Source: an uncultured Muribaculaceae bacterium
GTDB lineage: Bacteria > Bacteroidota > Bacteroidia > Bacteroidales > Muribaculaceae
NCBI GenBank assembly: GCA_910587355.1
Contig: CAJUKF010000028.1
Coordinates: forward strand, 1-35,177
Reading direction: 5' to 3'
Length of the DNA stretch: 35,177 nucleotides
The notes below the pieces were generated by a model that had not been told where the DNA came from, ran no database searches, and worked only from the letters and a program-made list of their open reading frames with translations. Position numbers and translations under genes: made by a program. Below are positions 8,831 to 15,594 of the stretch, in pieces (positions within the stretch are counted from its first letter, which is position 1; every line of letters starts with the position of its first letter).

Positions 8831-9113
8831 CCTCATCGGCACGTTTCATGCCATACTGTTCGCGCACCACCTGCTCCATGAGGTGTCTGTCGGTCGACAG
8901 GCGGCGGTTGAGGTCACGGTAGTAGAGCATGGTGTCGCGATTGGCCTCGAGCTCGCTGCGGAGACTGTCAATCGTACGGTCGTACTCGATGCTGTTGAAC
9001 ACGGTGTTTTCGCCTGCAAATACTATGTAGGCTACCACGATAAGGCACACCAGAGTCATTGGCGACAGGAAGCGGCTTATCCACGACCATGCTGAGGAAA
9101 GTTTCGGATTCAT
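8787..9113 (-). CDS. FtsB/DivIC-family septum formation initiator
   Basis: This 108-residue bitopic protein has one transmembrane helix (about residues 19-33) followed by a predicted periplasmic coiled coil of roughly 50 residues. It ends in the family's conserved block (DRHLMEQVVREQYGMKR, then a short acidic DEDVYKF). FtsB/DivIC proteins join FtsL and FtsQ/DivIB in the divisome and help activate septal peptidoglycan synthesis. The gene is first in the minus-strand operon with mutS. The promoter at 9118-9148 places transcription start at or within a nucleotide or so of the ATG, so the message may be leaderless. A later Met19 start would cut into the membrane helix and is unlikely. Confidence 0.85.
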   Translation of the reverse strand: MNPKLSSAWSWISRFLSPMTLVCLIVVAYIVFAGENTVFNSIEYDRTIDSLRSELEANRDTMLYYRDLNRRLSTDRHLMEQVVREQYGMKRADEDVYKFTHTPRNIEN

Positions 9114-9117
9114 AGTG

Positions 9118-9148
9118 CAAAGATAATATTTTTATTGCTTGCGGCAAA
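9118..9148 (-). promoter_or_regulatory. Promoter of the divIC-mutS operon
   Basis: On the minus strand a TTTG -33 box (9148-9145) is separated by 19 nt from a perfect -7 box TATCTTTG (9125-9118). The last base of the -7 box is only 4 nt from the A of the divIC ATG, so transcription should start at about the start codon. Confidence 0.75.
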
Positions 9149-9281
9149 ATTTCATAAATCGCTAAAAATGCTCGTGACCTGTACTTCCTTATTGCCCGTT
9201 TGTATTTTTTTGTCTGTCTTACGGTCTTGTAAATATAAAAATTGAGATATGCATCTGCTACTTTATGTTTGTCTGCCGGTC

Positions 9282-9359
9282 CTCCCGGGAATAAGGGGCC
9301 AATATTTCAAAAAGAATCAACAAGATAAAAAATAATAACCCTACGTCTGATTCCGGGAG
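9282..9359 (+). repeat. Inverted repeat with AT-rich loop
   Basis: CTCCCGGGAAT (9282-9292) is complementary to ATTCCGGGAG (9350-9359) with a single bulged base. A nested AGGG (9294-9297)/CCCT (9339-9342) pairing is also possible. The enclosed DNA is strongly A-rich. No U-run follows on either strand, so it is not an obvious terminator. Confidence 0.35.
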
Positions 9360-9434
9360 AATCTATAAACATTGATTATCTCTTGAAAAATGTGGTTACA
9401 TACTCATTTTTTACTTATGTAATGGGGTCAATCC

Positions 9435-9483
9435 AAAAAGCGGTTTATGAAATAATCTCTAAAAAGTGGTTGGCATATGAAAT
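9435..9483 (+). repeat. Imperfect direct repeat
   Basis: Two copies of AAAAAG(C/T)GGTT followed by TATGAAAT occur at 9435-9453 and 9461-9483; the second has four extra bases between the two blocks. Repeat starts are 26 nt apart. Function unknown; chance is possible in AT-rich DNA. Confidence 0.3.
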
Positions 9484-9593
9484 CACAGTCGCTATTGGCG
9501 ACCCACTCTCGTTGTCCTGTTTTGGTTTGCAGATATTTTGGGTATAGGAGTCAGTCACAGGCTTTACTGAGGATAAAGTGTGGCGAGAATGCA

Positions 9594-9625
9594 TTTGCCG
9601 CGTTAAGAAATTGTTGGTAACTTTG
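9594..9625 (+). promoter_or_regulatory. Promoter of the DUF3863 gene
   Basis: A TTTG -33 box (9594-9597), a 20-nt spacer and a TAACTTTG -7 box (9618-9625) form a full Bacteroidota housekeeping-type promoter, 31 nt upstream of the ATG. The block 9592-9626 is identical at 33 of 35 positions to the cca promoter block at 11138-11172. Confidence 0.8.
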
Positions 9626-9656
9626 CTTTGTCAAACAATTCATATATCACATTGTT

Positions 9657-11051
9657 ATGAAAAAATTATTGACGACAACAGTGCTCTGCCTGTTAACGGC
9701 ATTGTTCGTTGCTGCCGCTAAGCCTGAGTCCGAACCCCTGACCCTGAACGGCAACCGCTTTCTGACGCTCTGTCTGATGATACGCACGACTCCATGGGAA
9801 GTATCCCGCGATGTCAAGCTCCACCCGCGCGACGAAGCTGAATGGCATACTCTGGAGAGCGTGCGCGACATCCGCGAGACTTTTGCCGAAGGAGATTCTA
9901 CACGTCGTCTCACATGGGGTTTCACCCTCAACGCTCTCGAGGACCAGCGCGAGAATTACCGCCAAATCAGGGAGTATGCGCGCGAGTGCCACTATCGTTA
10001 CGGCGATGAAATCAGCTACTTTCCCGGTTATTTCCCGGCCATGTATCTGCCACGCGAACGCATCAACCGCGAGATGAGCGAGGCCATAGCGGAGATTGGC
10101 GAGCTCGTGGGCAACGGCTACAAACCGAAATGCATCATGGGCGGATTCCTTTCTTCCGACAACCTCAGGTATCTTGCCGAAAAAGAGGATATACATGTGG
10201 CTCATGCCGTCATATGGAGCCAGCATGCCATCGATGGCGGCGGTGCCGACGGTTCTGTCTCCTATCCTTATTATCCCTCGGCAGAGCATTTCTGCAAGCC
10301 GGCCCAGGGCAAGAATGATTTTATCGACTGCGTGAGTCTCGACGGCTGGACCATGGACTTTATCTGCGCCCGTCGTACCGGCGCGATGGGTCACGGTATC
10401 GAAGGCTTCAACAGCCGTCGCGGTGTCGGGCCTATCGAGACTTATAAAGGCTGGGGCGTCGACCTCGGCAACCTCGAGGTGATGCACACCCAGAGTCTCC
10501 ACTTCGATAAGGGATTCGAGCTCAACGGCTTCGGCTGGATTACAAACATCTGGGAGACTCAGATGTACTACGAATTCGGCAAGGACTTCCTGCTCTCGGC
10601 TCTGCGCACATGGATTCAGAGCACAACAAAGCGCTGGCCGGATGTAAAGTATGTCAGCTTCGGTGAGTTTGGCGAACTCTGGCGTCAGGCCCATCCGGCC
10701 AACGACTGGAATTACAATTTCGTTGAACGGGGTTCCGGATTGGGCGATTCGTACAATAATTTGGAAATCAAATGGTTTATGAATCCTAAGTTCCGGCTTG
10801 CGCTTCTGCGTGACTGGCATAAGAAAGGTTCTCCGACGTATGTCATCGATTTCACACGCTATGACCTTACGGCAGAGGAACCCGCAGACCCGTCGGTTGA
10901 AAATCCGCACAAGGACTGGTCGCTTATGAATGTCATAAACCAGAAGGGAACCCGTCCGCAGGACAAGCCCGTAACTTTCGACAGGCTGTCGGACGATGAC
11001 CGTCGGCTCATCCGCGAGGTTTATCCCGATTTAGCTGACTCCTTGCGATAA
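9657..11051 (+). CDS. Secreted DUF3863 family protein
   Basis: This 464-residue protein starts with a clear signal peptide (basic MKK, hydrophobic core to about residue 20, then AAA-KPE), so it is exported to the periplasm or beyond. The mature part resembles the DUF3863 proteins of Bacteroidales (usually paired with a C-terminal DUF3864 part), whose activity is not established. Sequences such as YFPGYFPAMY, the IMGGFLSSDN block, HTQSLHFDKGF and FGWITNIWE give it the look of a carbohydrate-acting alpha/beta barrel with possible kinship to polysaccharide-deacetylase-like enzymes, but this is only an impression. It is a single-gene unit with its own promoter and a strong terminator at 11074-11112. 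Confidence 0.78.
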   Translation: MKKLLTTTVLCLLTALFVAAAKPESEPLTLNGNRFLTLCLMIRTTPWEVSRDVKLHPRDEAEWHTLESVRDIRETFAEGDSTRRLTWGFTLNALEDQRENYRQIREYARECHYRYGDEISYFPGYFPAMYLPRERINREMSEAIAEIGELVGNGYKPKCIMGGFLSSDNLRYLAEKEDIHVAHAVIWSQHAIDGGGADGSVSYPYYPSAEHFCKPAQGKNDFIDCVSLDGWTMDFICARRTGAMGHGIEGFNSRRGVGPIETYKGWGVDLGNLEVMHTQSLHFDKGFELNGFGWITNIWETQMYYEFGKDFLLSALRTWIQSTTKRWPDVKYVSFGEFGELWRQAHPANDWNYNFVERGSGLGDSYNNLEIKWFMNPKFRLALLRDWHKKGSPTYVIDFTRYDLTAEEPADPSVENPHKDWSLMNVINQKGTRPQDKPVTFDRLSDDDRRLIREVYPDLADSLR

Positions 11052-11073
11052 ATACTTGTCGCCTGCCATATAG

Positions 11074-11112
11074 GGAGAAGACATCCGTAGCGGTTGTCTT
11101 CTCCTTTTTTTT
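11074..11112 (+). terminator. Intrinsic terminator of the DUF3863 gene
   Basis: GGAGAAGACA (11074-11083) pairs perfectly with TGTCTTCTCC (11095-11104), giving a 10-bp stem with an 11-nt loop followed by an eight-T run. It separates this gene from the cca transcription unit. Confidence 0.9.
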
Positions 11113-11139
11113 CTCTTTTTTGCGCCTCTTTCGGTGTCA

Positions 11140-11171
11140 TTTGCCGCGTTGAGAAATTGTTAGTAACTTTG
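11140..11171 (+). promoter_or_regulatory. Promoter of the cca operon
   Basis: TTTG (11140-11143), a 20-nt spacer and TAACTTTG (11164-11171) form a full promoter 20 nt upstream of the cca ATG. The surrounding 35 nt (11138-11172) repeat the DUF3863 promoter with two mismatches. A 15-nt dyad, TTTGCAA-G-TTGCAAA (11168-11182), overlaps the -7 box and expected start site and could bind a regulator. Confidence 0.8.
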
Positions 11172-11191
11172 CAAGTTGCAAAATAAGGCAA

Positions 11192-12673
11192 ATGAATCTC
11201 AAGGAAAAAATAGACAGCCGCATATTCCATACCGTGGGCAGTGCCGCCGATGCTCTCGGCCGCGAGGCCTATGTGGTGGGAGGGTATGTGCGCGATTTGA
11301 TTATAGGCCGCAAGTCGAAAGATGTCGATTTTGTCACTGTCGGTTCGGGCATCGAGCTTGCCGAGGCAGTGGGCGCGCGTTTTGGACGCGGCACGCATCT
11401 GGCGGTTTTCCGCAGCTACGGCACGGCGCAGCTCAAGCGCGGCGACATGGAGCTCGAATTCGTGGGCGCACGCCGCGAATCCTATCATCGCGACTCCCGC
11501 AATCCCGTTGTCGAAGACGGTACACTCGACGATGACCTCGCCCGCCGCGATTTCACTATCAATGCCATGGCAGTCAGTGTCAATGCCTCCACCTTCGGCG
11601 AGGTGATAGATAAATACGACGGCCTTGGCGACATCGGGCGCCGCATTATCCGCACGCCGCTCGACCCCGATATCACATTCAGCGACGACCCTCTGCGCAT
11701 GATGCGCGCCATACGATTCGCGACACAGCTGCAGTTCGACATCCACCCAGAGACATTCGCTGCCATCAGGCGTAATGCGTCCCGTATAGAAATAATCACG
11801 GCCGAACGCATCAAGGACGAGCTTTACAAAATCATGGGCGCCTCCCGTCCGTCAATCGGCTGGCGGTTGTTGCTCGATTCCGGTCTGCTTGCCATAATTC
11901 TCCCCGAACTTGCCCGCATGAAGGGCATCGACGTGGTCGACGGCCGCGGACATAAGGACAATTTCAATCACACCATGCTTGTGCTTGATGCCGTGGCTGC
12001 GGCGAGCGACAAGGTGCTGCTGCGCTGGGCTGCTCTCTTCCACGACATAGGCAAGCCCGTCACAAAGCATTACGACCCGGCACGAGGCTGGACATTCCAC
12101 AATCATAATTTCGTAGGCGCTAAAATGGTGAAAAATATTTTCCGCCGCATGAAGTTTCCGCTTGGCGCCGATTTGGCCTATGTCTCCAAGCTTGTGGAAC
12201 TCCATATGCGCCCAATCGCACTTGTGGAGGATGAAGTCACCGACAGTGCCGTGCGTCGTCTCGCCAATTATGCCGAGGAAGACCTCGGTGACCTCATGAT
12301 TCTCGCCCGTGCCGACATAACAAGCCGCGACGAGGCCCGCAAAGCCCGTTATCTGGCGAATTTCGACCTCGTGGAGGAAAAATTCCGTGCTACGCACGAG
12401 AAAGACGTGGAGCGCAACCGCAAGAATCCTGTCGACGGTCTCGAAATCATGGAGCTGTTCGGTCTCCCACAAAGTCCCGAAGTAGGATATTTCGCAAAAA
12501 ATCTCAAGCAGGCCGTGAAAGACTGTGTCATCGAGGATACCCGTGAGGCGGCATTCGCATATCTGCTGAAACTTGCCGAAGAAAAAGGTCTCAGACCGCT
12601 CTTCGACCCCTTCGAGCGTGAGCGTCAGCGCGCCGCCGAAACCGATGAAAAAGACACTCCTCTGAACGATTAA
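11192..12673 (+). CDS. cca: CCA tRNA nucleotidyltransferase with HD domain
   Basis: This 493-residue enzyme adds or repairs the 3' CCA end of tRNAs from CTP and ATP. The class II nucleotidyltransferase head is at the N-terminus: VVGGYVRD (Gly30-Gly31), followed by the metal-binding Asp44 and Asp46 in KDVDF, then RRDFTINA. The conserved RMMRAIRFA segment follows, and an HD phosphohydrolase domain has its motif HDIGKP near residue 284. Proteins without the HD domain are about 400 residues; this is the longer type common in Bacteroidota. Some related enzymes are pure poly(A) polymerases, but a single complete copy of this form most likely does CCA addition. The next gene starts 2 nt after its stop codon. 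Confidence 0.92.
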   Translation: MNLKEKIDSRIFHTVGSAADALGREAYVVGGYVRDLIIGRKSKDVDFVTVGSGIELAEAVGARFGRGTHLAVFRSYGTAQLKRGDMELEFVGARRESYHRDSRNPVVEDGTLDDDLARRDFTINAMAVSVNASTFGEVIDKYDGLGDIGRRIIRTPLDPDITFSDDPLRMMRAIRFATQLQFDIHPETFAAIRRNASRIEIITAERIKDELYKIMGASRPSIGWRLLLDSGLLAIILPELARMKGIDVVDGRGHKDNFNHTMLVLDAVAAASDKVLLRWAALFHDIGKPVTKHYDPARGWTFHNHNFVGAKMVKNIFRRMKFPLGADLAYVSKLVELHMRPIALVEDEVTDSAVRRLANYAEEDLGDLMILARADITSRDEARKARYLANFDLVEEKFRATHEKDVERNRKNPVDGLEIMELFGLPQSPEVGYFAKNLKQAVKDCVIEDTREAAFAYLLKLAEEKGLRPLFDPFERERQRAAETDEKDTPLND

Positions 12674-12675
12674 AG

Positions 12676-13863
12676 ATGAAAAATTTTCTTTTTGCAATCT
12701 TCCTTTTGCTCGGCGTGCTCTGCGGACGCGCGCAGGTGCCGGAGGACACCACCATATTTTTTGTCAACATCTATCCCGGTTCGGAGATTTACGAGCTCGA
12801 AGGGCACTCGGCGATTATCGTGAACATTCCCGGACAGCTCCCTATGGCATATAATTTCGGCGTGTTCGATTTCAACTCGCCCAATTTCGTATACCGTTTT
12901 GTGAAAGGCGAGACCGACTATATGGCTGTGGAATGGCCCGCGGTCTCCTTTCTCGCCCCTTACGCCGACCACGGACGGCGTGTAATGGCTCATGAACTCA
13001 ATTTCACTTCCGAACAGAAATCGCGTCTCATATCCCTCCTCAAAGAGAATGTTAAGCCCGAGAATGCCGTCTATCGCTATAATTACGTCAAAGACAACTG
13101 TGCCACGCGTCCTCTGCGGGCGGTGGAGCTTGCCGCAGGCGACTCAATCCATCTCGCGCCCGCTCCGTTCGAGGCTAATTCGTCTGTGCCGGTTACATTC
13201 CGCAATATAATGCGGCACTATCATAAGAACTATCCCTGGTACCAGTTCGGCATCGATATGGCTCTCGGCAGCGGCATCGATTATCCTCTCCGGCGCCGTG
13301 AAATGGCATTTGCGCCCGCTGAACTCGACAAGATGCTCGCCAATGCCGAGGCAGGCGGTAAAAAACTGGTGTCGCGTAGTTTCCCGCTGATTGATTTTCC
13401 CGAAGACAATGCCGTTGAAGACGCCACTCCATGGTTTCTCACTCCTTTGGCAGTATGCTGGTTTTTCTTTGCGGTGACTCTTGTAGTCACGGTATCCGAC
13501 ATAAGACGTCGCCGTGTTACCCGTTGGTTTGATGCCATATACTTCGGGTTGCTGGGTCTTGCCGGATGTCTGCTTACATTTCTTATATTCATATCGGTTC
13601 ACGAGGCCACTTCGCCAAACTATGTGTATCTGTGGCTCAACCCGTTCTGCCTGCTTGTTCCCGTTTTAATATTTGTTAAACGAACAAGTATAGTGCTTAT
13701 TTGTTATCAAATTGCTAACTTTGCAGTGCTTTTGGCATTGCCTGCCATTTGGTATTTTCTCCCTCAGTCGGTCAATCCGGCGTTTCTGCCGCTTGTGGCA
13801 GCAGAAATGTTGCGTTCGGCATCATACATATTCGTCACGTGTAAAAACTCTGAAAAATCTTGA
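12676..13863 (+). CDS. DUF4105 / Lnb-type lipoprotein N-acylation-like protein
   Basis: This 395-residue protein has a signal peptide (residues 1-19), a periplasmic domain of the DUF4105 family and a C-terminal part with about four or five membrane helices from residue 250 onward. DUF4105 proteins of Bacteroides have been linked to lipoprotein N-acylation (the Lnb enzyme), the last step of triacylated lipoprotein maturation that Lnt performs in Proteobacteria. Candidate catalytic residues are His44 in LEGHSAIIV and Cys142 in the motif YVKDNCATRPL, both expected on the periplasmic side. The match to Lnb is from family memory and should be treated as likely, not proven. It follows cca by 2 nt, and its stop overlaps the next start. 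Confidence 0.75.
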   Translation: MKNFLFAIFLLLGVLCGRAQVPEDTTIFFVNIYPGSEIYELEGHSAIIVNIPGQLPMAYNFGVFDFNSPNFVYRFVKGETDYMAVEWPAVSFLAPYADHGRRVMAHELNFTSEQKSRLISLLKENVKPENAVYRYNYVKDNCATRPLRAVELAAGDSIHLAPAPFEANSSVPVTFRNIMRHYHKNYPWYQFGIDMALGSGIDYPLRRREMAFAPAELDKMLANAEAGGKKLVSRSFPLIDFPEDNAVEDATPWFLTPLAVCWFFFAVTLVVTVSDIRRRRVTRWFDAIYFGLLGLAGCLLTFLIFISVHEATSPNYVYLWLNPFCLLVPVLIFVKRTSIVLICYQIANFAVLLALPAIWYFLPQSVNPAFLPLVAAEMLRSASYIFVTCKNSEKS

Positions 13864-15491
13864 GTATCAAGCAAAAAATTTCCGCTAACGCTTCTGTCCC
13901 CGGGCTTCTGATGGCCCTGGTCGCTTCGGTTGTCTCTATTCAGCTTTGTGCGGCCGAGGTGCAGCAGGCGCGTCTGCTTGTGGGAATTGTCGTTGACGGT
14001 CTTGATACCGATTACCTCGATTTGTTGCGCGAGCGCTTCGGCGAGGGCGGATTCCGCCGGCTTGAGCGCGAAGCGGCCTTTATTCCTTCGGCTGATTTCG
14101 GGCCGGGGCTTGACGCCACTGCCGCTACGGCGACCCTTATGACGGGTGCCGCGCCGTCGGTGTCAGGTATCGCAGCCAACACACGCTACGACCGCGACCA
14201 GCTCCTTGAGACGGCAGTCTTCGCCGACCGCGAGATTCTGGGCAATTTCACGTCTGCCGGTTACTCGCCTTCGGCTCTGCGTGTGACTACAATTGCCGAC
14301 CAGGCCCGCATAGCATCCGGTGGCATAAGCATAGCCTATGCCGTGGCTCCCGACCCCTGTCAGGCTATAGCCATGGCCGGACATACATCCAATTCGGCTC
14401 TCTGGCTCGATGCCAAGACCGGTAACTGGGCGTCGTCGACTTTCTATAAGGAAATGCCTGTGGCAATAGCCACACGCAACCGCACGACACCCCTGCTTAC
14501 GCGTCTCGACACCATGAGCTGGACACCGGTGCTCGACCCTTCGCTCTATCCGGCGCTCCCCGAGCATCTGAAACGCTATCCCTTCAGATACGTCTTCCCT
14601 CGCGGAAGCGCCGACCGTCTGAAGATGCTCGCGGCATCGCCTATGGGCAACCGAGAAGTGACTTCCGTGGCGTCGGGCCTGATTACGGGCATGAAGCTTG
14701 GAACACATACCGACGGCACAGATGTGCTCAACATAGCTTATACGCTTCAGCCATACGAATATACCAAAAGCTCTGATACCCGTGCCGAACTGATGGACGC
14801 ATATGTGCGCCTCGACCGCAATCTCGAGCAGCTTTTCAATGAAATCGACCGTAGCGTCGGTTTTGACAAAACGGTGCTTTTTCTCGCGGCAACCCCTCCC
14901 TCGACGCGTACACGCCGCGAAGACGAGCGCTGGGGTATTCCTTACGGCGAATTCTCGACCCGTAAGGCCATTTCGTTGCTCAACATGTATCTCATGGCCG
15001 TTTACGGCAACGGCGACTATGTGAGCGCCTATCACCGCGGCCATTTCTATCTCAACAACAAGCTTCTAAAAGAAAAGTCACTCGACGAAAGCGAAGTGAG
15101 GCGCAACGCCGCCGCTTTCCTGAGTAAAATGACAGGCGTCGACCGTGTGTTCACTGTCGACGAAGTGATTGCAGGCCACGCCGGCGAGCAGCCCGAAGCC
15201 CTGCGGCGCAATACCTTGGCGGCCACATCGGGCGACCTCATTATAAATGTAGCCCCCGGCTTTGAGATTGTCGACGACTATAACACTCCGGTCAATGACG
15301 AGCGCACACACATGGTGGAGCGCGTTGTCGCCACCACGGCTCCCGTATTTATTCTTGCCCCGGAAATAGTGCCTCAGACAGTCGGTGAGACTGTCGACGC
15401 ACGTGCTGTAGCACCCACAATCTGCCGCATTCTGCGCATACGTTCGCCAAACGGCGCATCCGCCGCTCCGCTGCATTTGGTCAGAAAATAA
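13860..15491 (+). CDS. PafA-like alkaline-phosphatase-superfamily protein, probably inactive
   Basis: This 543-residue exported protein (signal peptide ending near residue 32) aligns by eye with PafA-type alkaline phosphatases. It keeps the N-terminal metal aspartate (Asp46 in IVVDGLDTDYL), a Thr-rich stretch where the nucleophile should be (Thr87 region), TG at 95-96, and Asn107 in GIAAN. It also keeps the helix DAYVRLDRNLEQLFNEID. However, the TADHG metal motif expected after FL is AATPP (343-347), the DxxxH pair before the DAYVRLD helix is missing (LQPYEYT), and the C-terminal THGS-type histidine motif is not seen. It is therefore likely a pseudoenzyme. The start is a TTG at 13860, whose last two bases are the first two of the upstream TGA stop codon. 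Confidence 0.8.
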   Translation: MSIKQKISANASVPGLLMALVASVVSIQLCAAEVQQARLLVGIVVDGLDTDYLDLLRERFGEGGFRRLEREAAFIPSADFGPGLDATAATATLMTGAAPSVSGIAANTRYDRDQLLETAVFADREILGNFTSAGYSPSALRVTTIADQARIASGGISIAYAVAPDPCQAIAMAGHTSNSALWLDAKTGNWASSTFYKEMPVAIATRNRTTPLLTRLDTMSWTPVLDPSLYPALPEHLKRYPFRYVFPRGSADRLKMLAASPMGNREVTSVASGLITGMKLGTHTDGTDVLNIAYTLQPYEYTKSSDTRAELMDAYVRLDRNLEQLFNEIDRSVGFDKTVLFLAATPPSTRTRREDERWGIPYGEFSTRKAISLLNMYLMAVYGNGDYVSAYHRGHFYLNNKLLKEKSLDESEVRRNAAAFLSKMTGVDRVFTVDEVIAGHAGEQPEALRRNTLAATSGDLIINVAPGFEIVDDYNTPVNDERTHMVERVVATTAPVFILAPEIVPQTVGETVDARAVAPTICRILRIRSPNGASAAPLHLVRK

Positions 15492-15594
15492 GCCCGGACG
15501 GCAGTTTTCTCACAGAAAATCCGTAACTTTACGCCACGGCCCGACAAAGCCGCGGCCCGATTTCATTAACCGCTAAAACAAGAAAAAACAATAT

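Larger units (their letters stand above)
9114..9656 (+). other. AT-rich gene-free intergenic region
   Basis: This 543-nt stretch separates the divergent divIC and DUF3863 genes and is clearly more AT-rich than its neighbours. It holds the divIC promoter at its left end and the DUF3863 promoter at its right end. Between them I see an inverted repeat (9282-9292 with 9350-9359), an imperfect direct repeat (9435-9453 and 9461-9483), and one open stretch that could give 41 residues from an ATG at 9422 but has no recognisable content. No RNA gene or insertion sequence was identified. It may be the remains of a degraded gene or acquired DNA. Confidence 0.6.

Noticed and set aside
9422..9547. A 41-codon open frame in the AT-rich gap
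   Set aside because: No ribosome-binding site, no recognisable content, and such lengths are expected by chance.
9693..10910. A 405-codon minus-strand frame opposite the DUF3863 gene
   Set aside because: The plus-strand frame has a signal peptide, promoter and terminator. The antisense frame has none of these.
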